Shown here piece after piece: positions 15,938-25,325 of a stretch of 64,000 bases of DNA (positions are counted from its first letter, which is position 1; the number at the start of each line of letters is the position of its first letter). The DNA lies in assembly GCA_023229575.1 (NCBI GenBank), contig JALNYZ010000002.1:62001-126000 (forward strand). Reading direction: 5' to 3'. This DNA comes from Prolixibacteraceae bacterium (GTDB taxonomy: Bacteria; Bacteroidota; Bacteroidia; Bacteroidales; Prolixibacteraceae). A program made the translations under genes and the position numbers. The notes below the pieces were generated by a model. It searched no databases, was not told the origin of the DNA, and was given only the letters and a program-made list of their open reading frames with translations.

Positions 15938-15954
15938 TTTCATCCAAAATAGTC

Positions 15955-16938
15955 ATGACACGAACCTACAACTGGGGCATTCTTGCTCCCGGAAACATTG
16001 CCTCAAAATTTGTTGCGGAACTGCAGGGAATTCAATCCGCAAAAGTATTGGCTGTCGGATCGAGAGATTTGATCCGAGCAAAGGAATTTGCAGCTACCTG
16101 GCAAATTGAACGATGTTATGGTTCTTATGAAGAGCTTGTCGCGGATCCTGATATTGATATTGTATACATTGCTTCACCCCATGCCTTTCATGCAACTCAT
16201 ACAAAATTGTGCCTGAAACACAAAAAAGCCGTCCTTTGTGAGAAAGCCTTTGCGCTCAATTTGTCCGATGTATCAGAAATGATTGAGACCGCCAGACAGG
16301 AAAGGGTATTCCTGATGGAAGCCTTTATGACACCTCACCAACCCTCCTACCGTGAAGCCCGTAAAATCCTCGATTCTGGTCTGATGGGGGAGATAAAGCA
16401 CCTGAATGGCTGGTTCGGTTTCAACAAATCACCCTATGATTCGAATGGAAGGCTTTTCAATCCGGCACTCGGTGGGGGTGCAATGCTGGATATTGGTTTG
16501 TATCCACTTTTTGATGCCTTGTGGTTCCTTGGTCAACCATTAAAAGTCGAAGCCTTCTCTGATCTCACACCCCAAAAGATTGATCAGTCGGTTTCTGTTT
16601 CCATGCAGTTTGACGGCGGAAAAACTGCAGCGCTTTTCGCCTCTTTTCTGGCTGCAGTTGGTGTGGGCACGGATATTTTTTGTGAAAAGGGGGCGCTTCG
16701 GTTGAGAAGGTCCAGCGCGCTCAATCAGTCTCTGGAAATTCTCCTTCCGGGTGAAGATATACGAACTTTACAATGGAATGAAACTTCCTGCGGATTGAAG
16801 TTGGAAGCCATGGAAGTTATGAACTGTTTGAATGAAAATAGGCTGGAGAGCACTATTATGAGTCACCAAAACTCAATTCAGTTGTCAGAAAACCTCGACC
16901 TCGTCCTAAAAAAGGCAGGTATTAATTATTTTTTATAA
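15955..16938 (+). CDS. Gfo/Idh/MocA-family oxidoreductase
   Basis: NAD(P)-dependent sugar or cyclitol dehydrogenase family. 327 aa, cytoplasmic. N-terminal Rossmann fold NWGILAPGNIASKFVAEL with a modified GxGxxA motif, then DIDIVYIASPHAFHATH and KAVLCEKAFALN (the EKP motif appears as EKA). The catalytic GGGAMLDIGLYPLF segment (GGxxxDxGxY) is near residues 177-190. It resembles the dimeric dihydrodiol dehydrogenase / xylose dehydrogenase branch. Possible partner of the neighbouring esterase or SusC/SusD locus in sugar use, but the repeat-filled spacers suggest a separate transcript. Confidence 0.88.
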   Translation: MTRTYNWGILAPGNIASKFVAELQGIQSAKVLAVGSRDLIRAKEFAATWQIERCYGSYEELVADPDIDIVYIASPHAFHATHTKLCLKHKKAVLCEKAFALNLSDVSEMIETARQERVFLMEAFMTPHQPSYREARKILDSGLMGEIKHLNGWFGFNKSPYDSNGRLFNPALGGGAMLDIGLYPLFDALWFLGQPLKVEAFSDLTPQKIDQSVSVSMQFDGGKTAALFASFLAAVGVGTDIFCEKGALRLRRSSALNQSLEILLPGEDIRTLQWNETSCGLKLEAMEVMNCLNENRLESTIMSHQNSIQLSENLDLVLKKAGINYFL

Positions 16939-17042
16939 TTAGTTTTTAACAGTTTGCGGTGAAAAATTCACTTTTTTCCAGAAAACAGTGAATTGATGAA
17001 ATATTGTAATTATAACTGATTAAAAAATGTAAATAAAAGTTT

Positions 17043-17050
17043 TACATTTG
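17043..17050 (+). promoter_or_regulatory. Candidate -7 box of the first SusC gene (TACATTTG)
   Basis: TAnnTTTG, 40 bases before ATG 17091, in an AT-rich 152-bp spacer. A -33 TTTG at the usual distance is not obvious. Confidence 0.45.
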
Positions 17051-17090
17051 TGCTGCAATTAACATCTATTAACTAATTATTTAACGTCAC

Positions 17091-20000
17091 ATGTCTAAAA
17101 AAATCATTAGAATTTTTCTGATGTGCCTTTTTGTGCTGTTCGTAAACAGTGTGATGGCGCAAAACGCGATTACCGGTACGGTAACTGATGATACCGGGTC
17201 CCCGCTGCCCGGTGCAAGTGTTGTTGTGAAAGGTACAACACATGGTGTCATAACAGACGTCAATGGAAAATACAACCTTTCGGTCCCTGCCAACGCCAGA
17301 TTGGTAGTCTCATTCGTTGGGATGACAAACTCGGAAGTGGCTGTTGGGGCAAATAAAACCATCAACATTCAACTTAAAACCTCCACTGTGGGTGTTGAAG
17401 AAGTTGTTGTTACGGCGATGGGTATTACCAGGGCAAAAAAATCGCTGGCTTATTCCGTCAGTGCTGTAAAATCCGATGATCTTGTCAAAGGTGGAAATGC
17501 CAACGTGCTGAAATCATTGGATGGTAAAGTAAGTGGTGTGAACCTGGTGAGCTTAAGTAGTGATCCTACTTCGTCCGTCCTGGTGAACATCCGCGGTACT
17601 ACCGCAATGCCCTCTGTTGGCGATGGTAACGTCTCTCTTAAAGGACAGCCTTTGTATGTTATTGATGGTATTCCCGTTGGTAATCAAGGTGTATCCGCGA
17701 TTAACGGTGTCGACTTTGGTAACATCCTGTCTCAACTGAGTCCTGAAGACATTGAAACTGTTACCGTTCTTAAAGGTGGTAGTGCAGGCGCATTGTATGG
17801 TTCTGCCGGTGGTAATGGTGTAATCATGATCACCACAAAATCCGGAAAAGGTGGTAAAAAGGGACTAGGTGTCTCTTTCACTACAGCTGTGACAGTTGAT
17901 TCTCCATACATGATGTTGGAGCAACAACAACTTTATGGACAAGGCGGTCGTGGAGATGATTGGGCTTGGGATACGACTGACCAGTGGGGTCCAAGATTGG
18001 ATGGCTCTCGTACCGAAAATTTTTGGAACGTGAAGACTCAGGCATTTGAAACAAAGCCCATGTATGCGGCCAATGAAAACAGGCTTGATGCATATCTTCA
18101 AAATGGTAGTACAGTTACCTCCAATGTGAATGTTAATGGTAATTATGAGAAGGGTTCGTTTCGTTTTTCGTTAGGAAAAATGGAGAACAATGGTGTGATG
18201 CCAAATACAAAAACTAATCAGTGGTCGGCTACCATGGCTTCGGAATATAAATTGAACGATAAGATAAAAATATCAGCTAATGCGAATTATACCCGTACAC
18301 ATTCACCTAACAAGGCCAATGTTGCTGGTGGCTCTGGTATTCTTAACGGTCTTATGTATAATATGCCCTCAAACATGCAGCCTCTCTCTGACATGAAGGA
18401 TTATTGGTTAACAGGTTTTAATGGTGTTTTAGAGAATGGTATGATTATGCAGCCTGGGGGTGTTAATGTCAAAGCCGCGAATCCCTGGTGGGTGACCTAC
18501 GAAAGAATTAACATCTTCTCCCGTAACAATTTCTTTGGAAAATTGCAAATGGACTGGAAATTTAATGACCAGTTTGCTCTTTTACTCCGTTCAGGGATGG
18601 ATAATATTCAGGAAAATTATGAATATCGCCAATCCTTTGGTACAACAAACCTGGCAAACAGACCAGCCTCCGGGGATGGTGCATTTATGGTTAACGAATC
18701 GAACAGTTTATCCATTAACTCTGACGCTATCCTGACCTATAACAAAACAGTTAATAAATTTGATATCTCTGTATCTGGTGGTGTAAACTATGCCTACGGA
18801 ACTTCTAACGGTTATTATGTAAGCGCCGGGGCACTTTCTGTCCCTGGATTGTTTACCATTGCCAATGTTTTCCCCGGAAGGTTGACTGCAAATTATGGAT
18901 GGGGAACAGGCCCATCGATAAGTGCTTATGGAACTGCCGATATTGGCTGGGACAAGCAGGTATTTGTTGGCGTTACCGGTCGTAACGACTGGATCGGAAA
19001 CCTGAAAGAAGAAAAAATTAATTATTTCTATCCTTCTGTTTCACTCTCATGGGTTGCTTCAGAAACCTTTAAGTTACCCGAAGCATTTAACCTGGTAAAG
19101 GCTCGTTTAGGCTTGGCCAACGTTGGTAATGGTTTGGTTAAACAAAGATCTGTAGATACTTATACATTTGAGTCACCAGACTGGTCAGGGAGTGTAAAAA
19201 CTGCGAATATAAATGCTTCATTGGTTGATCCTAATATTAAACCTATGACATCGGTGACCAAGGAAATTGGTTTGGATGTTTGGATGTTGAATAAAAAGTT
19301 AGCCTTCGATTTCACCTATTTCATCAAAGACCAGAACAATCAGCTTGGTGGAATTCCATTGGTTCAAGGGACTGGTTTTACCAATATGACAACAAACGTG
19401 GGTGATGTCCGCAACAAAGGTTATGAGTGGGGTCTTACGGTAAGTCCTGTCCGCACAAAAGACTGGAACTGGGATATTACCGGAAACTTTACCCATTATA
19501 AAGCTACAATTATCAGATTATCTGAAAAATTTGCTCCGGCAGGCTATATATTTGGTAACTATGATGGAAAGGCGAAAGTGAAGATTGCCGAAGGCGAGGA
19601 AATCGGAAATATATATGAAGAAAATCCAAGCTTGAAAGTGAAAGAAGGTATATATAAGGGACAATATCTGCTGAGCAATAAAGGAAAAATTCAGAGGTCA
19701 GCCGATGAGAAAGATCGCGAACAGATCGCAAACTTTAATCCTGATTATATTATTGGTATCAACACAACCATCCGCTACAAAAGCTTTTCTCTGAATCTCG
19801 TTGGTAGTTTGCGCAAAGGCGGTAAATATGTTTCAGTAAACAGGCAATATCAGGACTCCAACGGCGCTTCCTTTGAATCAGTAAGTTCAGGTCCTGACAA
19901 CCCAAGATGGAGCGGTGGTCGTGATGAAGCTACAGGCGGACATGCATGGCCTGCTATTGGCGCAAGTAAATATGCCTCAGTGAATGCTTACAATGATGGT

Positions 20001-20438
20001 AATCATTCAGATCTTCATGATGCTGGATATGCAAAGGGTGTTTTTGTCAATCCTAATTTGCCGGCTGGTACCATACCAACCGATGCTGATTACATTGTAA
20101 ACGGCGCTGATCCAAACAATACCTATTACGATATTCCAACTGATGCTTTTGGAGATGTAATCTGGAATTTTACCTCAACGAGAGCCTTTGATGCTACGAA
20201 CTTCAAATTAAGGGAAGTTTCTCTTTCTTACAATTTACCTAAATCTGCCACAAGCGCATTGCACGTTAACAATGTGAACGTGTCATTGATTGGAAGAAAT
20301 GTATTTCAGTGGAATGCTTCAGGGCGTAATGAAGATCCTGAATCTGCATTCTCAGGAGTAGGTCAAAATCAGGGTATCCTGAGAGCAACTTTGCCTCCGG
20401 TAAGATCACTCGGATTTAAACTTTCTTTTGATTTTTAA
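17091..20438 (+). CDS. SusC/RagA-family TonB-dependent transporter
   Basis: Outer-membrane channel that imports glycan oligomers or peptides with a SusD lipoprotein lid. 1115 aa: signal peptide MSKKIIRIFLMCLFVLFVNSVMAQ, a carboxypeptidase-regulatory-like domain (TGTVTDDTGSPLPGASVVVKG, about 28-100), the TonB plug (LVNIRGTTAMP, PLYVIDGIPVG, ETVTVLKGGSAGALYGSAGGNGVIMITTK) and a 22-strand barrel ending in SLGFKLSFDF. No STN domain, so it is not expected to signal to an anti-sigma factor. A SusD gene follows after 31 bases. Full length, with no frameshift. Confidence 0.97.
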   Translation: MSKKIIRIFLMCLFVLFVNSVMAQNAITGTVTDDTGSPLPGASVVVKGTTHGVITDVNGKYNLSVPANARLVVSFVGMTNSEVAVGANKTINIQLKTSTVGVEEVVVTAMGITRAKKSLAYSVSAVKSDDLVKGGNANVLKSLDGKVSGVNLVSLSSDPTSSVLVNIRGTTAMPSVGDGNVSLKGQPLYVIDGIPVGNQGVSAINGVDFGNILSQLSPEDIETVTVLKGGSAGALYGSAGGNGVIMITTKSGKGGKKGLGVSFTTAVTVDSPYMMLEQQQLYGQGGRGDDWAWDTTDQWGPRLDGSRTENFWNVKTQAFETKPMYAANENRLDAYLQNGSTVTSNVNVNGNYEKGSFRFSLGKMENNGVMPNTKTNQWSATMASEYKLNDKIKISANANYTRTHSPNKANVAGGSGILNGLMYNMPSNMQPLSDMKDYWLTGFNGVLENGMIMQPGGVNVKAANPWWVTYERINIFSRNNFFGKLQMDWKFNDQFALLLRSGMDNIQENYEYRQSFGTTNLANRPASGDGAFMVNESNSLSINSDAILTYNKTVNKFDISVSGGVNYAYGTSNGYYVSAGALSVPGLFTIANVFPGRLTANYGWGTGPSISAYGTADIGWDKQVFVGVTGRNDWIGNLKEEKINYFYPSVSLSWVASETFKLPEAFNLVKARLGLANVGNGLVKQRSVDTYTFESPDWSGSVKTANINASLVDPNIKPMTSVTKEIGLDVWMLNKKLAFDFTYFIKDQNNQLGGIPLVQGTGFTNMTTNVGDVRNKGYEWGLTVSPVRTKDWNWDITGNFTHYKATIIRLSEKFAPAGYIFGNYDGKAKVKIAEGEEIGNIYEENPSLKVKEGIYKGQYLLSNKGKIQRSADEKDREQIANFNPDYIIGINTTIRYKSFSLNLVGSLRKGGKYVSVNRQYQDSNGASFESVSSGPDNPRWSGGRDEATGGHAWPAIGASKYASVNAYNDGNHSDLHDAGYAKGVFVNPNLPAGTIPTDADYIVNGADPNNTYYDIPTDAFGDVIWNFTSTRAFDATNFKLREVSLSYNLPKSATSALHVNNVNVSLIGRNVFQWNASGRNEDPESAFSGVGQNQGILRATLPPVRSLGFKLSFDF

Positions 20439-20469
20439 TTGACTCTCAATACATAAAAATAGAAATAAT

Positions 20470-22125
20470 ATGAAATCATATTTGACCAAAGTATTAGTGA
20501 TTATTTTTCTTATAGGAGCTTTTTCCTGTAGCAAGGATGATTTACGTCAATACGATTTAAAACAGCAAAAGGATGCTGTTGAGTCGTTGAATGACCCATA
20601 CTTATTATCCTCAATTATCAAGAAGACTACTTTGTTTTATCAGGATATGGGTTGGGCCAGTACTAAACTGCCAGGTGCGGTTCAATTTACAGAGCGTAAT
20701 TTTCAGGGTGGGGATAATACCTACAGCGCATTTGCAGGTCCTCTGGATGATATGTACAGCGCCATGAATATCTTGAAATTTGTAGATGCTTCCATTAAAT
20801 TGGCAGAAGGAAGAGGTTCAAAAGTACACGTCGGTATCTTTACTACCTTTAGGGTACTGCTGTTTTCGTTCATGACCGATATGTACGGTGATGTGTATTA
20901 CAGTGAGGCTTTGAAAGGTCGCGAAGGAATCTTGTATCCTGTTTATGACAAACAATCGGATATCTACCCCGGACTCTTGAAAGAACTTGAAACTGCAAGT
21001 TCAAATATTGCATCCGCATCCGCATTGGATGTAATTAGTCCTACTTATGACCTCATGTTTGGAGGTAATAAAACTCAGTGGCTGAAATTTTGTAATTCAT
21101 TGAGATTGCGTCTGTTGATGCATTCTTCAGCAAAATTGTCAGATAATGGTGCGAAAATTGCTGCTTTGGCTACTCAACCATTGTTAACAGAAGATGCCGA
21201 CTTAAATGCCTCCATGGCATTTGTGGGAACGACTCAGCAAAACTCATGGGTCGGTGGACCACTTAACTGGTCTACCAATGGTGAATTTGAAAGAAGAAAA
21301 CCATGCAAAACCTTAGCCGATCAATTAACATCGTTAAATGATCCACGTGCTACTGTTTGGTTTGCTCCTGTCGAAAAACCATGGACCAGTGATCCTGCTA
21401 ATAATGGCGTTAAATTTGTTACAACCGATGCAAATGGATTTACCTATACGTCTACCTGGGAATATGTTGATATGACTAACCCTAAAATTGCAGAACAGGT
21501 TGCTGCCGGAAATATTCTGGACAAGGATAAAGCTTATGTCGGATTTATTGCCGGAATGAAAGGCGACTTCAAAAATGGTAATGGTCATTACGATGTGTCT
21601 GCCGGAGGTTTATATGGAAACTTCAAAGTTTCCGAATATTCTAAATTGTTCCGTCAAAATGCGCATGCATTGTTACGTGCACAGATTATGAACAAAGACG
21701 AGGTTCAGTTTATTCTTGCTGAGGCAGCAGTTAAAGGCATGATCTCGGGTAATGCAGATACCTACTACAGGAAGGGTATTACCTATTCAATGAAACGTTG
21801 GGGTGTAAAAGATGCTGATATTGCTACTTATTTAGCACAGCCTGCAATCGCTCTGCCAGGTGACAATGCCGGTAAACTGGCAAAAATTGCTACCCAGAAA
21901 TGGACTGCACTCTTTACGGTTGCCAGTGAGGCGTATGTTGAATTGCGCAGGACTAAATTGCCAAATATTTTCAGCAATGGTTTATTGGTCAATTTCCCAT
22001 TCCCCAATCGTTATCGTTATCCAGGTGGGGAGTCTGGTCAGAATAAAACTGCCTATGATAAGGGTGTATCTACTTTATCTCCAGCTGTCGACAATGAATT
22101 CTCAAAAATTTGGTTACTTCAGTAA
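20470..22125 (+). CDS. SusD/RagB-like outer-membrane lipoprotein (SusD_2-like)
   Basis: Substrate-binding lid of the preceding SusC. 551 aa with a lipobox (FLIGAFSC, Cys20). The sequence follows the SusD-like_2 group rather than classic SusD: the FTTFRVLLFSFMTDMYGDVYYSEAL segment, DLMFGGNKTQWLKFCNSLRLRLLMHS and the C-terminal KIATQKWTALFTVASEAYVELRRTKLP. Helical TPR-like architecture is expected. An intrinsic terminator follows 35 bases after the stop, which closes the SusC-SusD transcript before the beta-helix gene. Confidence 0.95.
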   Translation: MKSYLTKVLVIIFLIGAFSCSKDDLRQYDLKQQKDAVESLNDPYLLSSIIKKTTLFYQDMGWASTKLPGAVQFTERNFQGGDNTYSAFAGPLDDMYSAMNILKFVDASIKLAEGRGSKVHVGIFTTFRVLLFSFMTDMYGDVYYSEALKGREGILYPVYDKQSDIYPGLLKELETASSNIASASALDVISPTYDLMFGGNKTQWLKFCNSLRLRLLMHSSAKLSDNGAKIAALATQPLLTEDADLNASMAFVGTTQQNSWVGGPLNWSTNGEFERRKPCKTLADQLTSLNDPRATVWFAPVEKPWTSDPANNGVKFVTTDANGFTYTSTWEYVDMTNPKIAEQVAAGNILDKDKAYVGFIAGMKGDFKNGNGHYDVSAGGLYGNFKVSEYSKLFRQNAHALLRAQIMNKDEVQFILAEAAVKGMISGNADTYYRKGITYSMKRWGVKDADIATYLAQPAIALPGDNAGKLAKIATQKWTALFTVASEAYVELRRTKLPNIFSNGLLVNFPFPNRYRYPGGESGQNKTAYDKGVSTLSPAVDNEFSKIWLLQ

Positions 22126-22160
22126 TAGGCGAATCAAGTTATAATCTACTAAAATATGAG

Positions 22161-22190
22161 GTGCCACCACATTAGTGGTGGCACTTTTTA
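22161..22190 (+). terminator. Intrinsic terminator after susD
   Basis: A perfect 10-bp stem GTGCCACCAC (22161-22170) and GTGGTGGCAC (22175-22184) with loop ATTA, followed by TTTTTA. Confidence 0.92.
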
Positions 22191-22314
22191 TGTCTCGTCA
22201 ATTGAGTGGTTAACTAAAAAAGAAGAATTTTTTGAAACAGACTAAATATTGGTTTAATTATTTCTTCCAGGATTAATAATTCCATATTCCCATTAAAAAA
22301 TCAAATTTGATCGA

Positions 22315-24258
22315 ATGAAAATAATTAAAGATCATGTAGTTTTATTATGTCTGCTATTCGGAATTGCAATATTCACTAGTTGCAAGAAAGAAGAGAGTAA
22401 GACAATTGCAGTGGCAGTCCTTAGCACCGTAGATGCAACAAGTATCACAATAAATAGCGCTACTACAGGTGGAAACATTTCTAACAACGGTGGAGCTGAG
22501 GTTACTGCCTCGGGAGCGTGTTGGAGTACCTTGCATAACCCGACCGTATCAGGTTCGCATACATCCAATGGAGTAGGTTTGGGCGTTTATTCCAGCATTA
22601 TCACCGGACTGGCGTCAGGAACCAGGTATTATGTCAGGGCTTATGCAACCAATAGCGTAGGTACAGCTTACGGGAATGAGGTTTCATTTACAACTGTAAT
22701 TGAAAATGACGTTAAATTAGGGTCTAATGTTCATTATGTTGATGTGGCTGGCAGTGATGCTAATGATGGTTCCAGGGAGCATCCCTGGGCAACCCTTATG
22801 TATGGTGTGACAAAAGTAACCAATGGAGGGGATACTATTTTTTTTAATGCCGGAACTCATACTGTTTCAGCGGTTTGCAAACTACCTGTTGGCGTTAGTC
22901 TGCTTGGGACAGGAAATGCATCTGTCATTAACATAACCACAACTAACGACTGGGCATTTGGAATCCGACTAACATCAGATGTGGTTAACACCATTGGAAA
23001 TCAAAGTATTTCACATTTAAGGTTTACGGGAAACTCCATTACTGCTTATGGTGCAATATTTATAGCAGGACGAGGCAACGTGAGCGTGCATGATTGTCAA
23101 TTTGAGGATTTTGATGATTGCGCCATTACTTTCGATGGTCAGGTTGGTGGGGCATCTGGCAAACCATCAGCCTGGTGTAAATCAAACAAATTTTATAACA
23201 ATACGATTACCAATTGTTGTAAGCGGCAGGTAGGGGATTGGATGACCGGGGCCCTGCAAATTGGTGCTCAAGAGGGAATGCATATCAACAATAATAAATT
23301 TACCGAAAATAAAAGAGGCGCTGGCAATAATGGTTATTGCATAAAGTATTACTCAAATGGCTATAACAAGGATTTGAAAATCTACGACAATACCTTGACA
23401 AAATCTCCTGCAATAGCGACATTGAATGACTGGAATTTTGCCATTGAATTGTGGAACTGGAGCGGTGGCATCGAAATTTACAACAACTTTATTTATGGTA
23501 GTATTGACCTCGACCATGTAGTGAAGGGGGAATATGCTTATGGGACCCGCATACATCATAATTCCTTTGGTTATGCTTCATTTCCACCTTCGTCGGGAAA
23601 TGGAACAAATTTTAATGCCGGCATCTACATAGAGTTTTCATGCTCAGATGTCTTTATCTATAACAACGACTTTCACAATCTTGAATCCCCAATCCGGTTT
23701 TCACCCCGAACTAATGATATTTGCGAAAGAATTCAAATCAGTTACAATGTCTTTAATCAGATTGGCAATACCAATTCAGATAATGGCTGTAATCTGATGA
23801 ACTTCGCCGGTTCTAAATATACGATCAACAATCTGGAATTCTTAAATAATACTGTTTATGCCGGCACGAAGAGGCCTGGATATGGAATTTACATGCCTGA
23901 GGGGGAAACATTTAACCATACTAAAATATGCAATAACATCTTTGTTGGCTTCCCGCTCTACCCAATTGAAATCAATGGAGACAAAAAGAATTATTTAACC
24001 ATCGAACGGAATATCTTCTGGGGAAATGGGACGAATGATGCCCATGTTACCGGATCACCTGAAAATTATACTAAAACTGTAAATTATGCCAAGGATCCGC
24101 TTTTCGTAATCGAAGGTTCAAATTTCTATTTGAAAAGTACCTCTCCTGCCATTGATGCCGGGATAGATGTTGGACTAACCAAGGATTATTTGGGCCATGC
24201 GGTTCCTGATAAATTAAAAGTTGACATCGGGGCGTATGAATATATCACTACACCATAA
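22315..24258 (+). CDS. Lipoprotein with FN3-like and right-handed beta-helix domains
   Basis: 647 aa. Lipobox IFTSC (Cys23). An FN3-like domain (about 30-125) has the Bacteroidota pattern GACWSTLHNPT ... YYVRAYATNSVGTAYGNEVSF. A beta-helix follows (about 140-620), opening with YVDVAGSDANDGSREHPWATL as in DUF1565-type helices and ending SPAIDAGIDVGLTKDYLG ... DIGAYEY. Such proteins are often polysaccharide lyases or glycan-binding surface proteins; no catalytic set can be named from sequence alone. It probably belongs functionally to the SusC/SusD pair upstream although a terminator separates them. A hairpin terminator follows. Confidence 0.8.
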   Translation: MKIIKDHVVLLCLLFGIAIFTSCKKEESKTIAVAVLSTVDATSITINSATTGGNISNNGGAEVTASGACWSTLHNPTVSGSHTSNGVGLGVYSSIITGLASGTRYYVRAYATNSVGTAYGNEVSFTTVIENDVKLGSNVHYVDVAGSDANDGSREHPWATLMYGVTKVTNGGDTIFFNAGTHTVSAVCKLPVGVSLLGTGNASVINITTTNDWAFGIRLTSDVVNTIGNQSISHLRFTGNSITAYGAIFIAGRGNVSVHDCQFEDFDDCAITFDGQVGGASGKPSAWCKSNKFYNNTITNCCKRQVGDWMTGALQIGAQEGMHINNNKFTENKRGAGNNGYCIKYYSNGYNKDLKIYDNTLTKSPAIATLNDWNFAIELWNWSGGIEIYNNFIYGSIDLDHVVKGEYAYGTRIHHNSFGYASFPPSSGNGTNFNAGIYIEFSCSDVFIYNNDFHNLESPIRFSPRTNDICERIQISYNVFNQIGNTNSDNGCNLMNFAGSKYTINNLEFLNNTVYAGTKRPGYGIYMPEGETFNHTKICNNIFVGFPLYPIEINGDKKNYLTIERNIFWGNGTNDAHVTGSPENYTKTVNYAKDPLFVIEGSNFYLKSTSPAIDAGIDVGLTKDYLGHAVPDKLKVDIGAYEYITTP

Positions 24259-24310
24259 AAAAGAAATGAAAAATTTAAGAGAAACCAGTGTCTGATATCA
24301 AATAAAAAAA

Positions 24311-24340
24311 AGGTTGCCCCAAAAGGCAGCCTTTTTTATT
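24311..24340 (+). terminator. Terminator after the beta-helix lipoprotein
   Basis: Stem AGGTTGCC (24311-24318) with GGCAGCCT (24325-24332, one G-T pair), then TTTTTATT. Confidence 0.8.
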
Positions 24341-24343
24341 TGA

Positions 24344-24351
24344 TAACTTTG
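24344..24351 (+). promoter_or_regulatory. Candidate arfB -7 box (TAACTTTG)
   Basis: TAnnTTTG, 14 bases before the ATG at 24366, immediately after the preceding terminator. Confidence 0.45.
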
Positions 24352-24365
24352 TAAAAATTTTAAAG

Positions 24366-24773
24366 ATGCACCTTTCCGACAGAGACTTTACCCCAGAATT
24401 GATCTTTCAGGCCACCCGCAGCAGTGGTCCGGGAGGACAGAATGTCAACAAGGTTAGCTCTAAAGTAGAACTGAGGTTCAATATTTGGAGTTCGGTCCTG
24501 CTTGATGGGCAGGAAAAGGAAATTATTGCTGGGAAACTTGCCAACAAGATCAACAAAGAGGGGGAACTTGTGCTTGCGGCCCAAACAGATCGTTCCCAAC
24601 TAAAAAATAAAGAGAAAGTCATCAAAAAATTTTATCAATTGTTGGAAAAGGCCCTGATACCACCAAAAATCAGATACAAAACAAAACCCACAAAGGCTTC
24701 TGTAGAGAAAAGGCTTGAATCCAAACGTTCCCATTCAACAATTAAGGCCGGAAGAAAGGAGCCTGATTTGTAA
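24366..24773 (+). CDS. arfB: Ribosome-rescue peptidyl-tRNA hydrolase ArfB (YaeJ)
   Basis: Releases stalled nascent chains from ribosomes lacking a stop codon. 135 aa. Catalytic GGQ in RSSGPGGQNVNKVSSKVEL at about residues 19-37, with no codon-recognition domain as in RF1/RF2. The basic C-terminal tail (KTKPTKASVEKRLESKRSHS, then GRKEPDL) is the part that inserts into the mRNA tunnel. Length and layout match the family. Single gene with its own promoter box; prfC and prfA are in the same window but not adjacent. Confidence 0.95.
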   Translation: MHLSDRDFTPELIFQATRSSGPGGQNVNKVSSKVELRFNIWSSVLLDGQEKEIIAGKLANKINKEGELVLAAQTDRSQLKNKEKVIKKFYQLLEKALIPPKIRYKTKPTKASVEKRLESKRSHSTIKAGRKEPDL

Positions 24774-24913
24774 TTTTTTTTGTTATTTTGACCTCGCTTA
24801 CTAACTTTATCTGATTTCGAAATCCTTCAGGTAATTGACCAAAATCAATTATTTAATCAGTTTTTTCAATACAATTGAATGGTTATTTGCAGATTGATTT
24901 ATTAAATTCTTAT

Positions 24914-25274
24914 ATGAACAATTTTGGCCGGTCACTTTTGCTTTTGCTCCTGATCTCAGTCAACGCATTGGCTCAACCCTCCTTTCATGCAATACAAGCA
25001 GAATGATGTTACTCTGCCGGAAGGTAATTTTACCGCCAGCATTTATTCAGTCAATGCAAATATTCTCTTCAGCCCAACCGTAACTTTCAACAACTATTTG
25101 CAATACGACAACTTCTCCAATACCATCGGGATACAATCAAGATTTCAGTGGATCTTAAAGCCGGGGAAAGTCATCATTCTGGCCTGGACTACCAAGCTCT
25201 CGCAGCCGCTCGAACGGTATGTGATGGACGAAAGCGCATTGTGGTTTAAACTGAAGTACAATATTAGGTTTTAA
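24914..25274 (+). pseudogene. Collapsed DUF5916-type outer-membrane protein gene
   Basis: Two remnants lie head to tail. The first (ATG 24914) gives a good signal peptide, MNNFGRSLLLLLLISVNALAQ, and stops at TGA after 30 codons. The second, in another frame from about 24987, is the C-terminal ~95 residues seen at the end of DUF5916 / carbohydrate-binding family 9 outer-membrane proteins (NDVTLPEGNF, YLQYDNFSNTIG, ALWFKLKYNIRF, ending in the aromatic outer-membrane signal). The several hundred residues expected between them are gone, so the gene has lost its middle. Its last codons form the left arm of the palindrome at 25254-25325. Confidence 0.8.
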
Positions 25275-25325
25275 AAGAAATGCGGCCTGGGCCGCATTTC
25301 TTTTAAAACCTAATATTGTACTTCG
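25254..25325. repeat. Perfect palindrome, 35-bp arms, 2-base loop
   Basis: Arms 25254-25288 and 25291-25325 are exact reverse complements around TG. The left arm covers the last codons and stop of the DUF5916 remnant; the right arm covers the last codons and stop of the GH20 gene on the other strand. The inner GC-rich ATGCGGCC/GGCCGCAT stem flanked by A/T runs can act as a bidirectional terminator. Confidence 0.95.
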
